49,577 bases of DNA from UMGS1279 sp045630265 (GTDB lineage: Bacteria; Bacillota; Clostridia; Oscillospirales; Acutalibacteraceae), in NCBI GenBank assembly GCA_045630265.1, contig JAZQSV010000060.1:1-49577 (forward strand). The letters run 5' to 3'. The first letter of the stretch is position 1. Each line of letters starts with the position of its first letter. This document shows, one piece after another, positions 22,879 through 32,041 of this stretch. The position numbers were made by a program, and so were the translations under genes. The notes beneath the pieces are model-generated. The model had not been told where the DNA came from and did not search any database. It was given only the letters and a program-made list of their open reading frames with translations.

Positions 22879-25836
22879 TTAAAGGAAAAGTCCGTACTCT
22901 ACAAAGCAGTAGTCATCGGTCCAATTTTCACTAAGACCGCCTACCCAAAGTGGAGAATTATGGAAGAAGGAGAAGGGGCCAACCTCAAAAATCTCGCCGC
23001 CCTTTAAATGGAAAGGACCCAAAAGGTTTCTTAGATTTCCGGTAACGGTAAGGGTTATAGTGTTTTCGCCCACCCTTAAAAGGTCAGAAATATCAACCTC
23101 ATAGGGCTGCCACATAATTTCTCCCGCCACCGTACCGTTTATCTCTACCTTTGTAACGTTGGAGGAAAGGTTTTTAAAATGCAAAGAGCGGTTTTGAATT
23201 TCATCTTCTGTAAGGGTTACCTTTTGCTCAAAGGTCATACTGCCCGCAAAGAAGGGGAAGCCCTGCGGTGCAATGCTACCACCCGTTACAGTTTCGGGAG
23301 CATTTGCAAGGTAAAAACCACCGCTTACCCTTAGAGCGCGTTTGGGAAGAGCTTCAAAATTCTCCTCCGTTTTAACTGCAAAATCACCTACAAGGTAGAT
23401 TGCCTCAATCTCCATATCGTAGGTAAGCTTGTTCTTCTCTGTTTCAAAAACTTTGGCTTTGCGAATATTTTCGTAAACTGCTTCGCTTTGTTCGAAGTCG
23501 CAGGAAAGCCGAATTTCATTTTCGCCAAGCTGTACAAAACTTCTTATATCAATAAGTCTAAAGGCCTTATCGTGGAAGTAGCCAAGGTCTTTTTTATCTG
23601 CCTTTTTGCCGTTTACCGTAATATCAAAAATTTCGGGAGTTTCAAGGCAAAGCATACATTTTTCAAAGTCGTTTTCCTTTACACTAAAGTGGAAAACGAG
23701 GTCAGTTTTTACCTTTTTAAAGAAGTCGCAGGCCATTTCCTGCACGTCGTTTACAGGTAAGCTTTCGGCCTTTTTCTCACCCTCAAAATAAAGGTCGCAG
23801 TAGTCAAGGGTAAGGGAGTTGAGGTCTGCCGCCTTTAACTGCCAGCTATCGGCAAGCAAATTGTTTATGGGGCTAAGAGCGGTTTTTGCGGCGGGCGCGC
23901 TTGAAACTACATTTTCATCATACACAAAGAAAATAAGTGAGCCGCGGGAGAAAAGTGTTTCGGTGATTTCAATACTTTCGCTACTTTTCTTAAAGTAAAC
24001 GGTCTTTGTGTCACCGTTTTTAGCATCAAAAAGCTCTGCGCTTTTGCCCTTTACAGTAAGGGTAAGCTCTTTATTTTTATCGGTGGGGTTTACAAGATAA
24101 TACATTGTCATATTATCCTTTTCAAAACGCCTTACTGCTGAAAGCACGGGTTCTTCGTTTTTATCACCTTCATATTCCAGTTTCAGCTTTAAAAGCTCGG
24201 TTGGAATTTTGGTATAAAGGTCATCTATATCACTGAAAATACTGCTTTTGGCTATAGTTTCTACTTCATTTGTGGCCTCACCCTCAACAAGGCAGGGCAC
24301 CTCTCCCGTAAAGATTACGGTGCCGCCGTTTTCACTAAACTTTTTAAGCAAGTTAAAGGTAGCGGCGCCAAGACAGTTTGCGGGGGGAACAATAACAGCT
24401 TTGTAGTTTTGTGTGCCTACAGTAAAGGTGTTGCCCTCGACCTTTCCGTAGCGCTCTATAATGCGGTCATCACCAAGGTGATACTGTACCTGATGGTTCT
24501 CTAAATTTGCCATAACCGCCATAAGCTTTTGGCAGTAAAATTTAGTGTATTTCTCAGTTTTCTCACTGCAAAGGTAGGAGGTCCAACCGCTTTCAATGTT
24601 GCTTAAAACAAGAACGTTTGTATCAATTTCGCCCTCGGCCAAAAGGTAGCCGATTCTGCTCACCATATCGTTAAAAGAGCGGTAGTTTTTCCACCACGGC
24701 TGGTGAATAAAAAGCGAGGCAGGGTAGTCGCGCTTTCTTATACCCCTAAGACTGTAACCCTCAAGGTGCTGACATAAAAAGTTTACGCCGTGTACCATTT
24801 GTGATTCGTAAATCCAGCGCAAATCCTCAAAGCTTACGTTCCAACCTGAAAGGGCAAAGGTTTCGGACATAATTTGCTTTTTGCCAAGCTGGTTTGCAAC
24901 CGAGGTAAGTTGCATTTCGGTAAGAATGGAGGCAAGGGTACGGTTTAGGTGGTCCATACCCGGAATGTCCATATACTCATACTGCGCCATAGCGCTTCCG
25001 TTGGATTTTATTTGGTCGGAATAGTTTCTTGGGATAACGTCGTTTTCCTCACAAGCCATATGTCCCGTATATAAAACATTATGGTCATGGTGCCACTCTA
25101 AAAGCTGTTTGTTGTAGCTTTCTGCAAAAAGGTCACGGACAAGCTTCCAAAAACGGTAGCGTATTTTTTCGCCACCCTGAATATCAAAAATAAGGGAGTG
25201 AAGATGGGGAGTAAGCTCTTCTCCGTAGCGGTCAAAATATTCCTTTTCCAAAACAAAAGACCAGGGACAGCCGTTGCGGGAAACCTGCGGCTCATCGGTG
25301 AAAAAGCCGGTCATACCGCCCATATTGGCGCCAAGTACTTCTATGTATTTTTCGTGGGTGCTTTTTAAAAACTCTGCGATAACCTTTTTATCAAGCACGT
25401 CAACATAAAATGGATTAAGGTCAAAATACATATGGTAGTTTTTGCCGTCGTACTCAATATTTGTAATGGTACGCTCGGTGTTTTGGGGCTCACTTGTAAT
25501 CTCACCGCGTAGGTACTTTTGCTGATACTCTACACCAAGACCGTTAACGGCACCTGCGCCAAAACCGCTGGGCCAACCGTTTTCATCGTAGCCCCAGGCA
25601 AGCATACCTTTTTCGTTTGCTTTAGCGGAGGATTTTTCAATGTTCTCAAACCACTCATCCGACATATATTTGGTCTGCAGTCCACCTCTGGCGTGCATAA
25701 AAAACCCGCCAATACCTGCCTTCTCCATTTCCTCAATCTGGGAAAGGGTTTCGTCTACCTTTAGCTTTTCATTCCAAGACCAAAATGGAGCGGGGCGGTA
25801 TTTGTTGGGTGGATTTTTAAGAAAATCTTTATTCAT
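22879..25836 (-). CDS. Large cytoplasmic glycosidase-like protein, GH106-like N-terminus
   Basis: The 985-residue protein begins KYRPAPFWSWNEKL and continues with IGGFFMHARGGLQTKYMSDEW, a start I associate with the GH106 (alpha-L-rhamnosidase) and related glycosyl hydrolase families: a TIM barrel over the first half, then beta-rich domains and a C-terminal GH2-type sugar-binding jelly roll (about 880-975, with VTKVEINGTVAGEIMWQPYEVDI split over two strands). No signal peptide is seen. ATG 25836 follows GAGGAGG by about 9 bases; a longer frame has no RBS. It is transcribed divergently from a second large glycosidase-like gene and has its own near-consensus promoter. Exact substrate is unknown; rhamnose or a related deoxysugar is only a guess. 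Confidence 0.75.
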   Translation of the reverse strand: MNKDFLKNPPNKYRPAPFWSWNEKLKVDETLSQIEEMEKAGIGGFFMHARGGLQTKYMSDEWFENIEKSSAKANEKGMLAWGYDENGWPSGFGAGAVNGLGVEYQQKYLRGEITSEPQNTERTITNIEYDGKNYHMYFDLNPFYVDVLDKKVIAEFLKSTHEKYIEVLGANMGGMTGFFTDEPQVSRNGCPWSFVLEKEYFDRYGEELTPHLHSLIFDIQGGEKIRYRFWKLVRDLFAESYNKQLLEWHHDHNVLYTGHMACEENDVIPRNYSDQIKSNGSAMAQYEYMDIPGMDHLNRTLASILTEMQLTSVANQLGKKQIMSETFALSGWNVSFEDLRWIYESQMVHGVNFLCQHLEGYSLRGIRKRDYPASLFIHQPWWKNYRSFNDMVSRIGYLLAEGEIDTNVLVLSNIESGWTSYLCSEKTEKYTKFYCQKLMAVMANLENHQVQYHLGDDRIIERYGKVEGNTFTVGTQNYKAVIVPPANCLGAATFNLLKKFSENGGTVIFTGEVPCLVEGEATNEVETIAKSSIFSDIDDLYTKIPTELLKLKLEYEGDKNEEPVLSAVRRFEKDNMTMYYLVNPTDKNKELTLTVKGKSAELFDAKNGDTKTVYFKKSSESIEITETLFSRGSLIFFVYDENVVSSAPAAKTALSPINNLLADSWQLKAADLNSLTLDYCDLYFEGEKKAESLPVNDVQEMACDFFKKVKTDLVFHFSVKENDFEKCMLCLETPEIFDITVNGKKADKKDLGYFHDKAFRLIDIRSFVQLGENEIRLSCDFEQSEAVYENIRKAKVFETEKNKLTYDMEIEAIYLVGDFAVKTEENFEALPKRALRVSGGFYLANAPETVTGGSIAPQGFPFFAGSMTFEQKVTLTEDEIQNRSLHFKNLSSNVTKVEINGTVAGEIMWQPYEVDISDLLRVGENTITLTVTGNLRNLLGPFHLKGGEIFEVGPFSFFHNSPLWVGGLSENWTDDYCFVEYGLFL

Positions 25837-25884
25837 AAAATATTTCCTCCTCAAAAGGGAAATCACATATAATTTTATACAAAC

Positions 25885-25913
25885 ATTATACTAATTTAAG
25901 GGTTTTATGTCAA
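25885..25913 (-). promoter_or_regulatory. Consensus sigma-A promoter for the 22879 gene
   Basis: On the minus strand TTGACA (25908-25913), a 17-base spacer and TATAAT (25885-25890), an exact consensus pair. An imperfect dyad with TTGC / GCAA ends (25919-25934) lies just upstream and could be an operator. Confidence 0.88.
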
Positions 25914-25995
25914 TGAATTTTTGCGAAATATTGCAAGTCTTTTAAAGGGCAAAATCATTCTATTTTAAAAACTTAAAAATAGTGTAAAATTTGCC

Positions 25996-26024
25996 TTGAC
26001 ATATCTATATTTTAATGTTATATT
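25996..26024 (+). promoter_or_regulatory. Sigma-A promoter for the 26105 gene
   Basis: TTGACA (25996-26001), 17-base spacer and TATATT (26019-26024). Downstream, ATTTAGT (near 26033) and ACTAAAT (near 26058) form a spaced inverted repeat in the 5' leader that could be a repressor site. Confidence 0.82.
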
Positions 26025-26104
26025 ATGCTTATATTTAGTCTTTTTTAAAGAAATATATACTAAATGTAGTGCATTTATGAAAAATGTGCAAAGGGGAAAA
26101 CGTT

Positions 26105-29100
26105 ATGAAAAATTTAATGAGTTACAACTTTAAACTTAAAGATGACGGGCTTATTAAAACTGTCGGCAAAACAGTTAAATATGAGGCGGTTTTTGAAAAA
26201 CTTAGCATTCTTGACGGTGAAGGCCTTTTGGTAAGGGATTATGTAGCTAAAGGTGAGGAAAAGGTAGAAACCGAAGACTACTTGGTGCTTACTTACAAAA
26301 GTATCGGCATTTACCGTAAAAAGGTACAAATTATCGGTGTTATTTTCGGTGTAATCGGCGACGAGGAAGAGCCCCTTATTTGCCAGCACGACCTAGTGTT
26401 TGACGGAAACACATATACTGTAGCCATTAAGACTGAGGGTAAAACCTATGATTATTTAAAACTTGAACTCGACTCCAGACAAAAGAAAATGGAGTTTGAG
26501 ATAGTTGACCTTTACACCTGCAAAGAGTCAGAGCTACCCAAAAGGTTAGTGGGCCCCACAGCCGCAGACGGTTATAAAATTGTTGATTTGGGCGGCAATT
26601 TTAACGACACTCTGCCCGTAGTCCCCGCTACTGCAAACCTTGGCGCAGTGGGTGAGAAGGACAAAAATATCCCCTTTGCTTTAGAAGATAAAATTGTTCG
26701 TCCTCCCGTTGGCCCTGATAAGGAAAATGCAGAAATTATTGATAACTTTACACAGATGGCAGAAAGAAAACTTTGCCAACCTATAAGTAGGGCTAGTGCT
26801 ATTACTATTGACCTAAACGACACTGCAAAAGAGGTTTATTTTGCTCTGTATGTTGACAAGTTTAACTATGAGCGTTACGGCTTTGGTACACCCGGCGGTC
26901 ACGTAATTTTGGGCACTGCAGGTTGTGAAATTTTGAAACCCCTTTTGGTTAACGATATTGAGCGTTTTGCAGTTTTGGTAAATTATGAGGATGGCACAGT
27001 TGATGAATGCTTACCCACTAATGTTCGCACAATGCGCCACGAAATTGTTGGTGAAACAGGCGTTTACGGTGTTAAGGTTTATGATAAAAAGATTAAGTCT
27101 ATAACCTTTGAAACCCGTATGCTTGATACCGACGTTTCTCTTGCAGCTTTAACCCTTAATAAGGACGCAGAGTGTGTACTTCCCGAAATGTTCCCCGAAA
27201 GGGTAAAAACTGCCGAGAAGAAGTTTAACAAGGCGGCTAACATTTCCCTTGACGGCGATGTTTTAACTCTTGAAAACGGCGGTTTTGTATTAGAGCTTGA
27301 CACTAAGGATGGTCTTAGGGTTTTAAAGGCAGCTTCTGCATATTCTGACACCTTTAAGATTAGCGGTGCACTACTCAAAGTCAGGGATAACGGCGAAGTA
27401 GTTGAAAAATTCGTAAGAAAATCCATCACAGTAGATGATGAAGCAAAAATAGTTTACGGCTATAAAAACTTTGAAATAACAGTTTTCTTTGCTCCCACCG
27501 AAAAGGATGGCTTTAAGCTTTCTATGGACCTTAAAAATAAGGGTGATGAGGAAGCTTCAGTTGGTGTTATTTTCCCCGCTATCAGCAGTATTGAGTATAA
27601 AAGTTATAAGGACACCTGGTATTTCCTTCCCAAATACCAAAACAAGGAAAGCAACGGCGACTGCTACGTTTATGAGGAGTCGGCTCCTTCCTATCCTATG
27701 CAGTTTATGGATATTTTCTCACCCACAGAGGGCGCGGGCTTTGGCATAACAACAAGAGAACGTGACCTTAAGGTTAGAAAATATGCCCTTGTTAAGGAAA
27801 ACGGCAATACCGAGTGCTATGTTGAATATTCCGGTCTTTACATAAAGCTTACCCCCGGCTCTATTTTCAAGGGAACAGAGACCACGATGTTCGTACATGA
27901 GGGTGACTGGCACGAATCCTACAATCGCTATAAAAAGTGGCTAAATAGTTGGTATGAGCCCTTTAATTGTCAGGATAAAATGTGGTACAGAAAGCTCTTC
28001 TGGCTTTGCGCCGAAATCCGCGACTTTATGGAGCGTTATGATTTTACCAAAAACGTAATTTGGTATAATCCCGACACTAAGGAGTATAACTTCCAATACG
28101 TTATGGACGAGATGACCCGTGTTCACGGTGTTACCCCCGACATTTTACACCTTTGGGGATGGACCAAGACCGATAAGGACCAGGGCTGTCAGCGTTGGGG
28201 TAACTTTGGTGATATCGACTTTGAGCGTATGGGCGGCCTTGAAAACTTCAGAGGCGCACTTCACGACGTACACGACAAAACAGGCGCCGAAATTTCCCTT
28301 TACGTTCATCCGACACTTCTTACCGATGAATATCCGCAGTTTAAAGAGTTTTATCCCGAGTACTGCGTAGAAACAGAGGTTGGTAAGCACATTACCTGCG
28401 GTCCGCACGCTTACAGAATGTGCCACGCAGAGCCGGAGTGGAGAAACCACGTACTAAAAATGTATCAACACCTTTATAAGTCAATGAAGACCAAGATCTT
28501 CTACGTTGACGAATTCAGTCTTCGTGTTGATAACAGGTGCTTTAACAAAAATCATAAGCACGAATATCCCTCCAACCTACTTAAGACCGACCGTTACTTT
28601 ATCACCGCCCTTAAGGACGTAACACCTAACGACCTTATCCTTTACGGTGAGTATTATGCGGCCGACGTTAACGCAAGGTACATTGATTGCAATATCAGTT
28701 ACTATATTCTGGACTCTATCAATGAACTTATCGAGCAGGGTTCACATTGCGAAAACGGCTCGGATGAGTACGGTAGAGTAATGACCGATATTTACCGCTT
28801 TGCATTCCCGAAAATTGTTCAGCTTATTTTGCCTATGGCACTAAGAAAACTTTCTTGGCAACCCATGAAAGCAACCTTCTTTAATGCCGAAGCAATCTAC
28901 GATTCTTTCTGGGATACCGACGAAACAAAGGGTAAGGAATATCTTGCAAAGGCGTTCAAAATTAAGAAGGAATATGGCGACTGCTACGCTTCCGACACAC
29001 CTGAAACAATGGTGGATGCACCTTCGGATGCGGTTTGCGTAAATATCTTCCCAGGCGAAAACAGAACTATTTACAACCTCTATAACCGTAGCTACCACAC

Positions 29101-29260
29101 CTATATGGGCGAGGTAATTAAGGTGCCTTACAAAGAGGGCGCAAAGTTCTACGACGTTTGGAACGAAAAGGATTTAGAGTTTACAGTAAGGGATGGCTTT
29201 GCATACGTAAAGGCCACCGTTACAGCACAAAATACAGGTTGTATTTTGGAAACTTATTAA
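26105..29260 (+). CDS. Large cytoplasmic glycosidase-like protein (TIM barrel, alpha-galactosidase-clan-like)
   Basis: The 1051-residue protein has a beta-rich N-terminal half and a TIM-barrel-like second half: HLWGWTKTDKDQGCQRWG, GAEISLYVHPTLLTDEYPQF, then MKTKIFYVDEFSLRVDN, in which Asp of YVDEF is placed like the nucleophile of clan GH-D enzymes (GH27/GH31/GH36). I cannot assign a CAZy family; it may belong to one of the unnamed DUF families of that clan. There is no signal peptide. ATG 26105 follows AAAGGGG by about 7 bases; the longer frame adds seven unlikely residues. It is divergent from the GH106-like gene, so both probably degrade parts of the same imported oligosaccharide. A hairpin terminator follows. 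Confidence 0.7.
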   Translation: MKNLMSYNFKLKDDGLIKTVGKTVKYEAVFEKLSILDGEGLLVRDYVAKGEEKVETEDYLVLTYKSIGIYRKKVQIIGVIFGVIGDEEEPLICQHDLVFDGNTYTVAIKTEGKTYDYLKLELDSRQKKMEFEIVDLYTCKESELPKRLVGPTAADGYKIVDLGGNFNDTLPVVPATANLGAVGEKDKNIPFALEDKIVRPPVGPDKENAEIIDNFTQMAERKLCQPISRASAITIDLNDTAKEVYFALYVDKFNYERYGFGTPGGHVILGTAGCEILKPLLVNDIERFAVLVNYEDGTVDECLPTNVRTMRHEIVGETGVYGVKVYDKKIKSITFETRMLDTDVSLAALTLNKDAECVLPEMFPERVKTAEKKFNKAANISLDGDVLTLENGGFVLELDTKDGLRVLKAASAYSDTFKISGALLKVRDNGEVVEKFVRKSITVDDEAKIVYGYKNFEITVFFAPTEKDGFKLSMDLKNKGDEEASVGVIFPAISSIEYKSYKDTWYFLPKYQNKESNGDCYVYEESAPSYPMQFMDIFSPTEGAGFGITTRERDLKVRKYALVKENGNTECYVEYSGLYIKLTPGSIFKGTETTMFVHEGDWHESYNRYKKWLNSWYEPFNCQDKMWYRKLFWLCAEIRDFMERYDFTKNVIWYNPDTKEYNFQYVMDEMTRVHGVTPDILHLWGWTKTDKDQGCQRWGNFGDIDFERMGGLENFRGALHDVHDKTGAEISLYVHPTLLTDEYPQFKEFYPEYCVETEVGKHITCGPHAYRMCHAEPEWRNHVLKMYQHLYKSMKTKIFYVDEFSLRVDNRCFNKNHKHEYPSNLLKTDRYFITALKDVTPNDLILYGEYYAADVNARYIDCNISYYILDSINELIEQGSHCENGSDEYGRVMTDIYRFAFPKIVQLILPMALRKLSWQPMKATFFNAEAIYDSFWDTDETKGKEYLAKAFKIKKEYGDCYASDTPETMVDAPSDAVCVNIFPGENRTIYNLYNRSYHTYMGEVIKVPYKEGAKFYDVWNEKDLEFTVRDGFAYVKATVTAQNTGCILETY

Positions 29261-29264
29261 AAAT

Positions 29265-29295
29265 AAAAACCGCAGTGCGAACTGCGGTTTTTTTT
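29265..29295. terminator. Intrinsic terminator between convergent genes
   Basis: AAAACCGCAGT / ACTGCGGTTTT stem with a GCGA tetraloop followed by T residues; works for the glycosidase gene and, in reverse, for the aminopeptidase gene. Confidence 0.88.
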
Positions 29296-29317
29296 ATTTT
29301 GATTTTTGCTTTCCTTA

Positions 29318-30541
29318 TTAAATTGCCCAGGTGCCGTTTTTGAAAATCTCTATTTCTTTACCGTCAAAATCGGTGCCTACAATTTTAAGGTCGGCTGTGC
29401 CTATCATAAAGTCAACGTGAATAATAGAGTCGTTAATTCCAAGCGCTATACATTCCTCAAAGGTTTTATTTTCAAAGCCGTCAACACAGTCGTTAAAGCC
29501 CGCGCCAAGCGCTAAGTGGCAGCAAGCGTTTTCATCGAATAGGGTGTTGTAGAATAAAATGCCGGATTTGTTTATAGGAGAATCGAAGGGAACTAAAGCA
29601 CATTCACCAAGGTAACCTGCATTTTCATCCATAGAAAGCAGTTTTGTAAGCAGCTCTTCATTTTTCTCTGCCTTATGGGAAACAACCTTGCCGTCTTTAA
29701 AGGTAAGGGAGAAGTTTTCAATAAGCTCAGACTGGTAGGAAAGGGGCATGCTGGAATAAACTGTACCCTCGGCCTTTCCTTTCATGGGTGAAATGAATAC
29801 TTCCTCACTTGGAATGTTAGCGTTATAGGTAACGCCCTCTATTGTATCGCCCGCACCGCCCAAAAAGTGGGTATTTTTTATAAGGCCTACGGTGAGGTCA
29901 GTGCCATTTTCAGAGGTATAGTGGAGAGAAGCGAGGTTTAATGAATTTAAAATTTTGCACTTTTCGGCAATGTTTTTATTATGTTCCTCCCACTGCTTTA
30001 TTGGGTCTATGTCAGCGCGGGATGCTAGCAGTATTGCCTCCCAAAGCTTTTCAACTGCCCTACTTTTGCTAAGGTCGGGGAAAAGCTTTTTAGCCCATTT
30101 TACACCCGGCACTGCCGCAATACACCACTGATAATGGTTATCCATTCTATCCCTAAAGGGCTTCATAACTTTTCTTTTTGCCTGACTTGCCTTTGAAAAT
30201 TTTTCTTGATTTATACCTGCAAGCCCGTCGGGGTCGTCAGATAAAATATAAATCATAGCAGGAAGCTTTTCTTCCTGAAGCGCCATACGTGCAACCTCCC
30301 AATCTTCTGTCTTGGAAAGGGTTTTAAGGGTTTTATGGCGAACGTTTAGCTTTGCTAGGGGTTGGTGGGTCCACCTAACCTCAACCTCGCCTGCACCTGC
30401 CTTGTAGCACTCATCTACCAAAATTTCAATAAATTCGGGTTGGTCAAGCTCGGCATTTATAATAACCCATTGATTTTTCTTTATATTTACGCCCTTTGTA
30501 GCAATAAGCTTAGCGTACGCCCTTAGTTTTCTTTTTTGCAT
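29318..30541 (-). CDS. Aminopeptidase of family M29
   Basis: The 407-residue protein matches the AmpS/PepS type M29 metallo-aminopeptidases in length and motifs: NANIPSEEVFISP (metal-ligand Glu), GYLGECALVPFDSPI, the HLALG motif preceded by two cysteines, and the IHVDFMIGT block near the C-terminus. The enzymes remove N-terminal amino acids from peptides in the cytoplasm using two Co or Zn ions. GAGGTGG lies four bases before ATG 30541. It is a single-gene unit converging on the glycosidase gene. Assignment to the family is firm; the residue preference is unknown. Confidence 0.9.
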   Translation of the reverse strand: MQKRKLRAYAKLIATKGVNIKKNQWVIINAELDQPEFIEILVDECYKAGAGEVEVRWTHQPLAKLNVRHKTLKTLSKTEDWEVARMALQEEKLPAMIYILSDDPDGLAGINQEKFSKASQAKRKVMKPFRDRMDNHYQWCIAAVPGVKWAKKLFPDLSKSRAVEKLWEAILLASRADIDPIKQWEEHNKNIAEKCKILNSLNLASLHYTSENGTDLTVGLIKNTHFLGGAGDTIEGVTYNANIPSEEVFISPMKGKAEGTVYSSMPLSYQSELIENFSLTFKDGKVVSHKAEKNEELLTKLLSMDENAGYLGECALVPFDSPINKSGILFYNTLFDENACCHLALGAGFNDCVDGFENKTFEECIALGINDSIIHVDFMIGTADLKIVGTDFDGKEIEIFKNGTWAI

Positions 30542-30633
30542 AAAACCACCTCAAAAATAGTATTGTAGCAGATTTATTTTAACACATTTATTATTTATTG
30601 TAAACAGATAAAAATTCACCTTTAAAATTGCTC

Positions 30634-30662
30634 TTGGAAAAATGCAATTTATGTAGTATAAT
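30634..30662 (+). promoter_or_regulatory. Sigma-A-type promoter of the GNAT-epimerase-SDR-serine dehydratase operon
   Basis: TTGGAA (30634-30639), 17-base spacer, TATAAT (30657-30662), about 33 bases before the first start codon. Confidence 0.75.
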
Positions 30663-30695
30663 TTAAGTAATAATTTACGTGTTAGGAATAGTTTT

Positions 30696-31187
30696 ATGAA
30701 TATTAGACTCGCGGCTACAAGTGATTTAGAAAAAATAATGAATATTTATGCAGACGCAAAGGATTTTATGCGACAAAGCGGCAACCTTTTGCAGTGGCAG
30801 GGTAGCTATCCTGAAAGGGATTTAGTGCTAAATGATATTATTAGTAAAAACCTATACCTTTGCGAAGAAAATGGCTCTATTTTAGCAGTATTTTGCTTTT
30901 TTATTGGAGATGATCCAACCTACCAAAAGATTTATGAGGGTGCTTGGCTCAATAACAACACCTATGGTGTAATACATAGAATAGCCATAGATAAAAATGC
31001 ACACGGCAAGGGTGTAGCGGCATTTTGCTATGACTTTGCGTTTTCTAAAATTAAAAACATTAAAATTGATACACACAGGGATAATTTACCTATGCAAAAA
31101 TCCCTTAAAAAGGCGGGCTTTGCCTACTGTGGAATAATATATCTTAAAAATGGCGAGGAAAGACTTGCCTACCAAAAAGGAGAATGA
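30696..31187 (+). CDS. GNAT-family N-acetyltransferase
   Basis: The 163-residue protein has the GNAT core: N-terminal MNIRLAATSDLEKIMNIY, a strand pair ending IHRIAIDKNAHGKGVA, where HGKGVA is the acetyl-CoA pyrophosphate loop, and a C-terminal IDTHRDNLPMQKSLKKAGF block with the family's typical arrangement. It acetylates an amine on an unknown small molecule or protein. AGGA lies about 9 bases before the ATG. Its stop codon overlaps the region of the next gene's start, so the four genes to 34163 are probably one operon. Confidence 0.9.
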   Translation: MNIRLAATSDLEKIMNIYADAKDFMRQSGNLLQWQGSYPERDLVLNDIISKNLYLCEENGSILAVFCFFIGDDPTYQKIYEGAWLNNNTYGVIHRIAIDKNAHGKGVAAFCYDFAFSKIKNIKIDTHRDNLPMQKSLKKAGFAYCGIIYLKNGEERLAYQKGE

Positions 31188-31189
31188 AA

Positions 31190-32038
31190 ATGGTAAGACT
31201 TAAGAATGAATTTTTAGAGGTTACGGTTTATAAAAAGGGCGCCGAGCTTAGAAGCGTTATTTACGGCGGCACCGAGCAAATGTGGAAGGGCGACCCTGAT
31301 ATTTGGAATGGTGTTGCACCGCTACTCTTCCCAATTTGTGGTGGACTAAAAGAGGACAAATACATTTTAAATGGCAAGGAGTATACTCTTCAAAAGCACG
31401 GGTATGTACAGGATACTGAATTTTCGGTCGAAAGCAAGACCGATACTGAGGTTACCTTTTTACATATTTCAAACGAGGAGACTAAAAAGTGTTTCCCCTT
31501 TGATTATGAGCTTCGTGTTATTTACCGACTAAAGGGCAAAAAAATTGAAACTGAATATAGGGTAGATAATAAATCTGTCGACACAATGTATTTTTCTATT
31601 GGCTCCCACGAGGGATTTTGGACACCTGAGGGCATTGAGGACTACGATATAGTTTTTGATACCGAAATAGACCTTGATGCAAGTATGCTTTACGGAAATA
31701 TCGTAGCCAATGATACCCACCCAATGCTAAGGGGTAGTAGAGTGCTCCCCCTTTATGATAAGGATTTTATTATAGATGCGCTCGTTTTTAGAAACTGTCC
31801 TGCAAGGGCGGCTACACTTCGCAACCGTAAAAACGGCAGAAAGATAAGAATGGAATTCCCCGATGCGCCGACCTTCTTTTTGTGGCATAAGCATTTAGCC
31901 CCCTACATTTGCTTAGAGCCCTGGCTTGGACTTCCCGACGTGGAGGGCAGCAGCTTTGATATTACCGAAAAAGAGGGGATAATATCCTTAGAGTCGGGAA
32001 AAACCTTCGAAAATATTCATACCATTATTTTTGGGTAA
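31190..32038 (+). CDS. Aldose 1-epimerase-like (galactose mutarotase superfamily) protein
   Basis: The 282-residue product has the beta-sandwich mutarotase fold: GAELRSVIYGG, MWKGDPDIWNGVAPLLFPICGG, KHGYVQD with the catalytic-type His, and the late block PYICLEPWLGLPD where Glu acts as base in the superfamily. It resembles the LacX/YphB-type subgroup, which may handle phosphorylated or unknown sugars. I use the ATG at 31190 rather than the one at 31184 because AAGGAG is 7 bases from the former and only about one base from the latter. The gene overlaps the end of the GNAT gene region closely, implying translational coupling. Confidence 0.87.
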   Translation: MVRLKNEFLEVTVYKKGAELRSVIYGGTEQMWKGDPDIWNGVAPLLFPICGGLKEDKYILNGKEYTLQKHGYVQDTEFSVESKTDTEVTFLHISNEETKKCFPFDYELRVIYRLKGKKIETEYRVDNKSVDTMYFSIGSHEGFWTPEGIEDYDIVFDTEIDLDASMLYGNIVANDTHPMLRGSRVLPLYDKDFIIDALVFRNCPARAATLRNRKNGRKIRMEFPDAPTFFLWHKHLAPYICLEPWLGLPDVEGSSFDITEKEGIISLESGKTFENIHTIIFG

Positions 32039-32041
32039 GCT

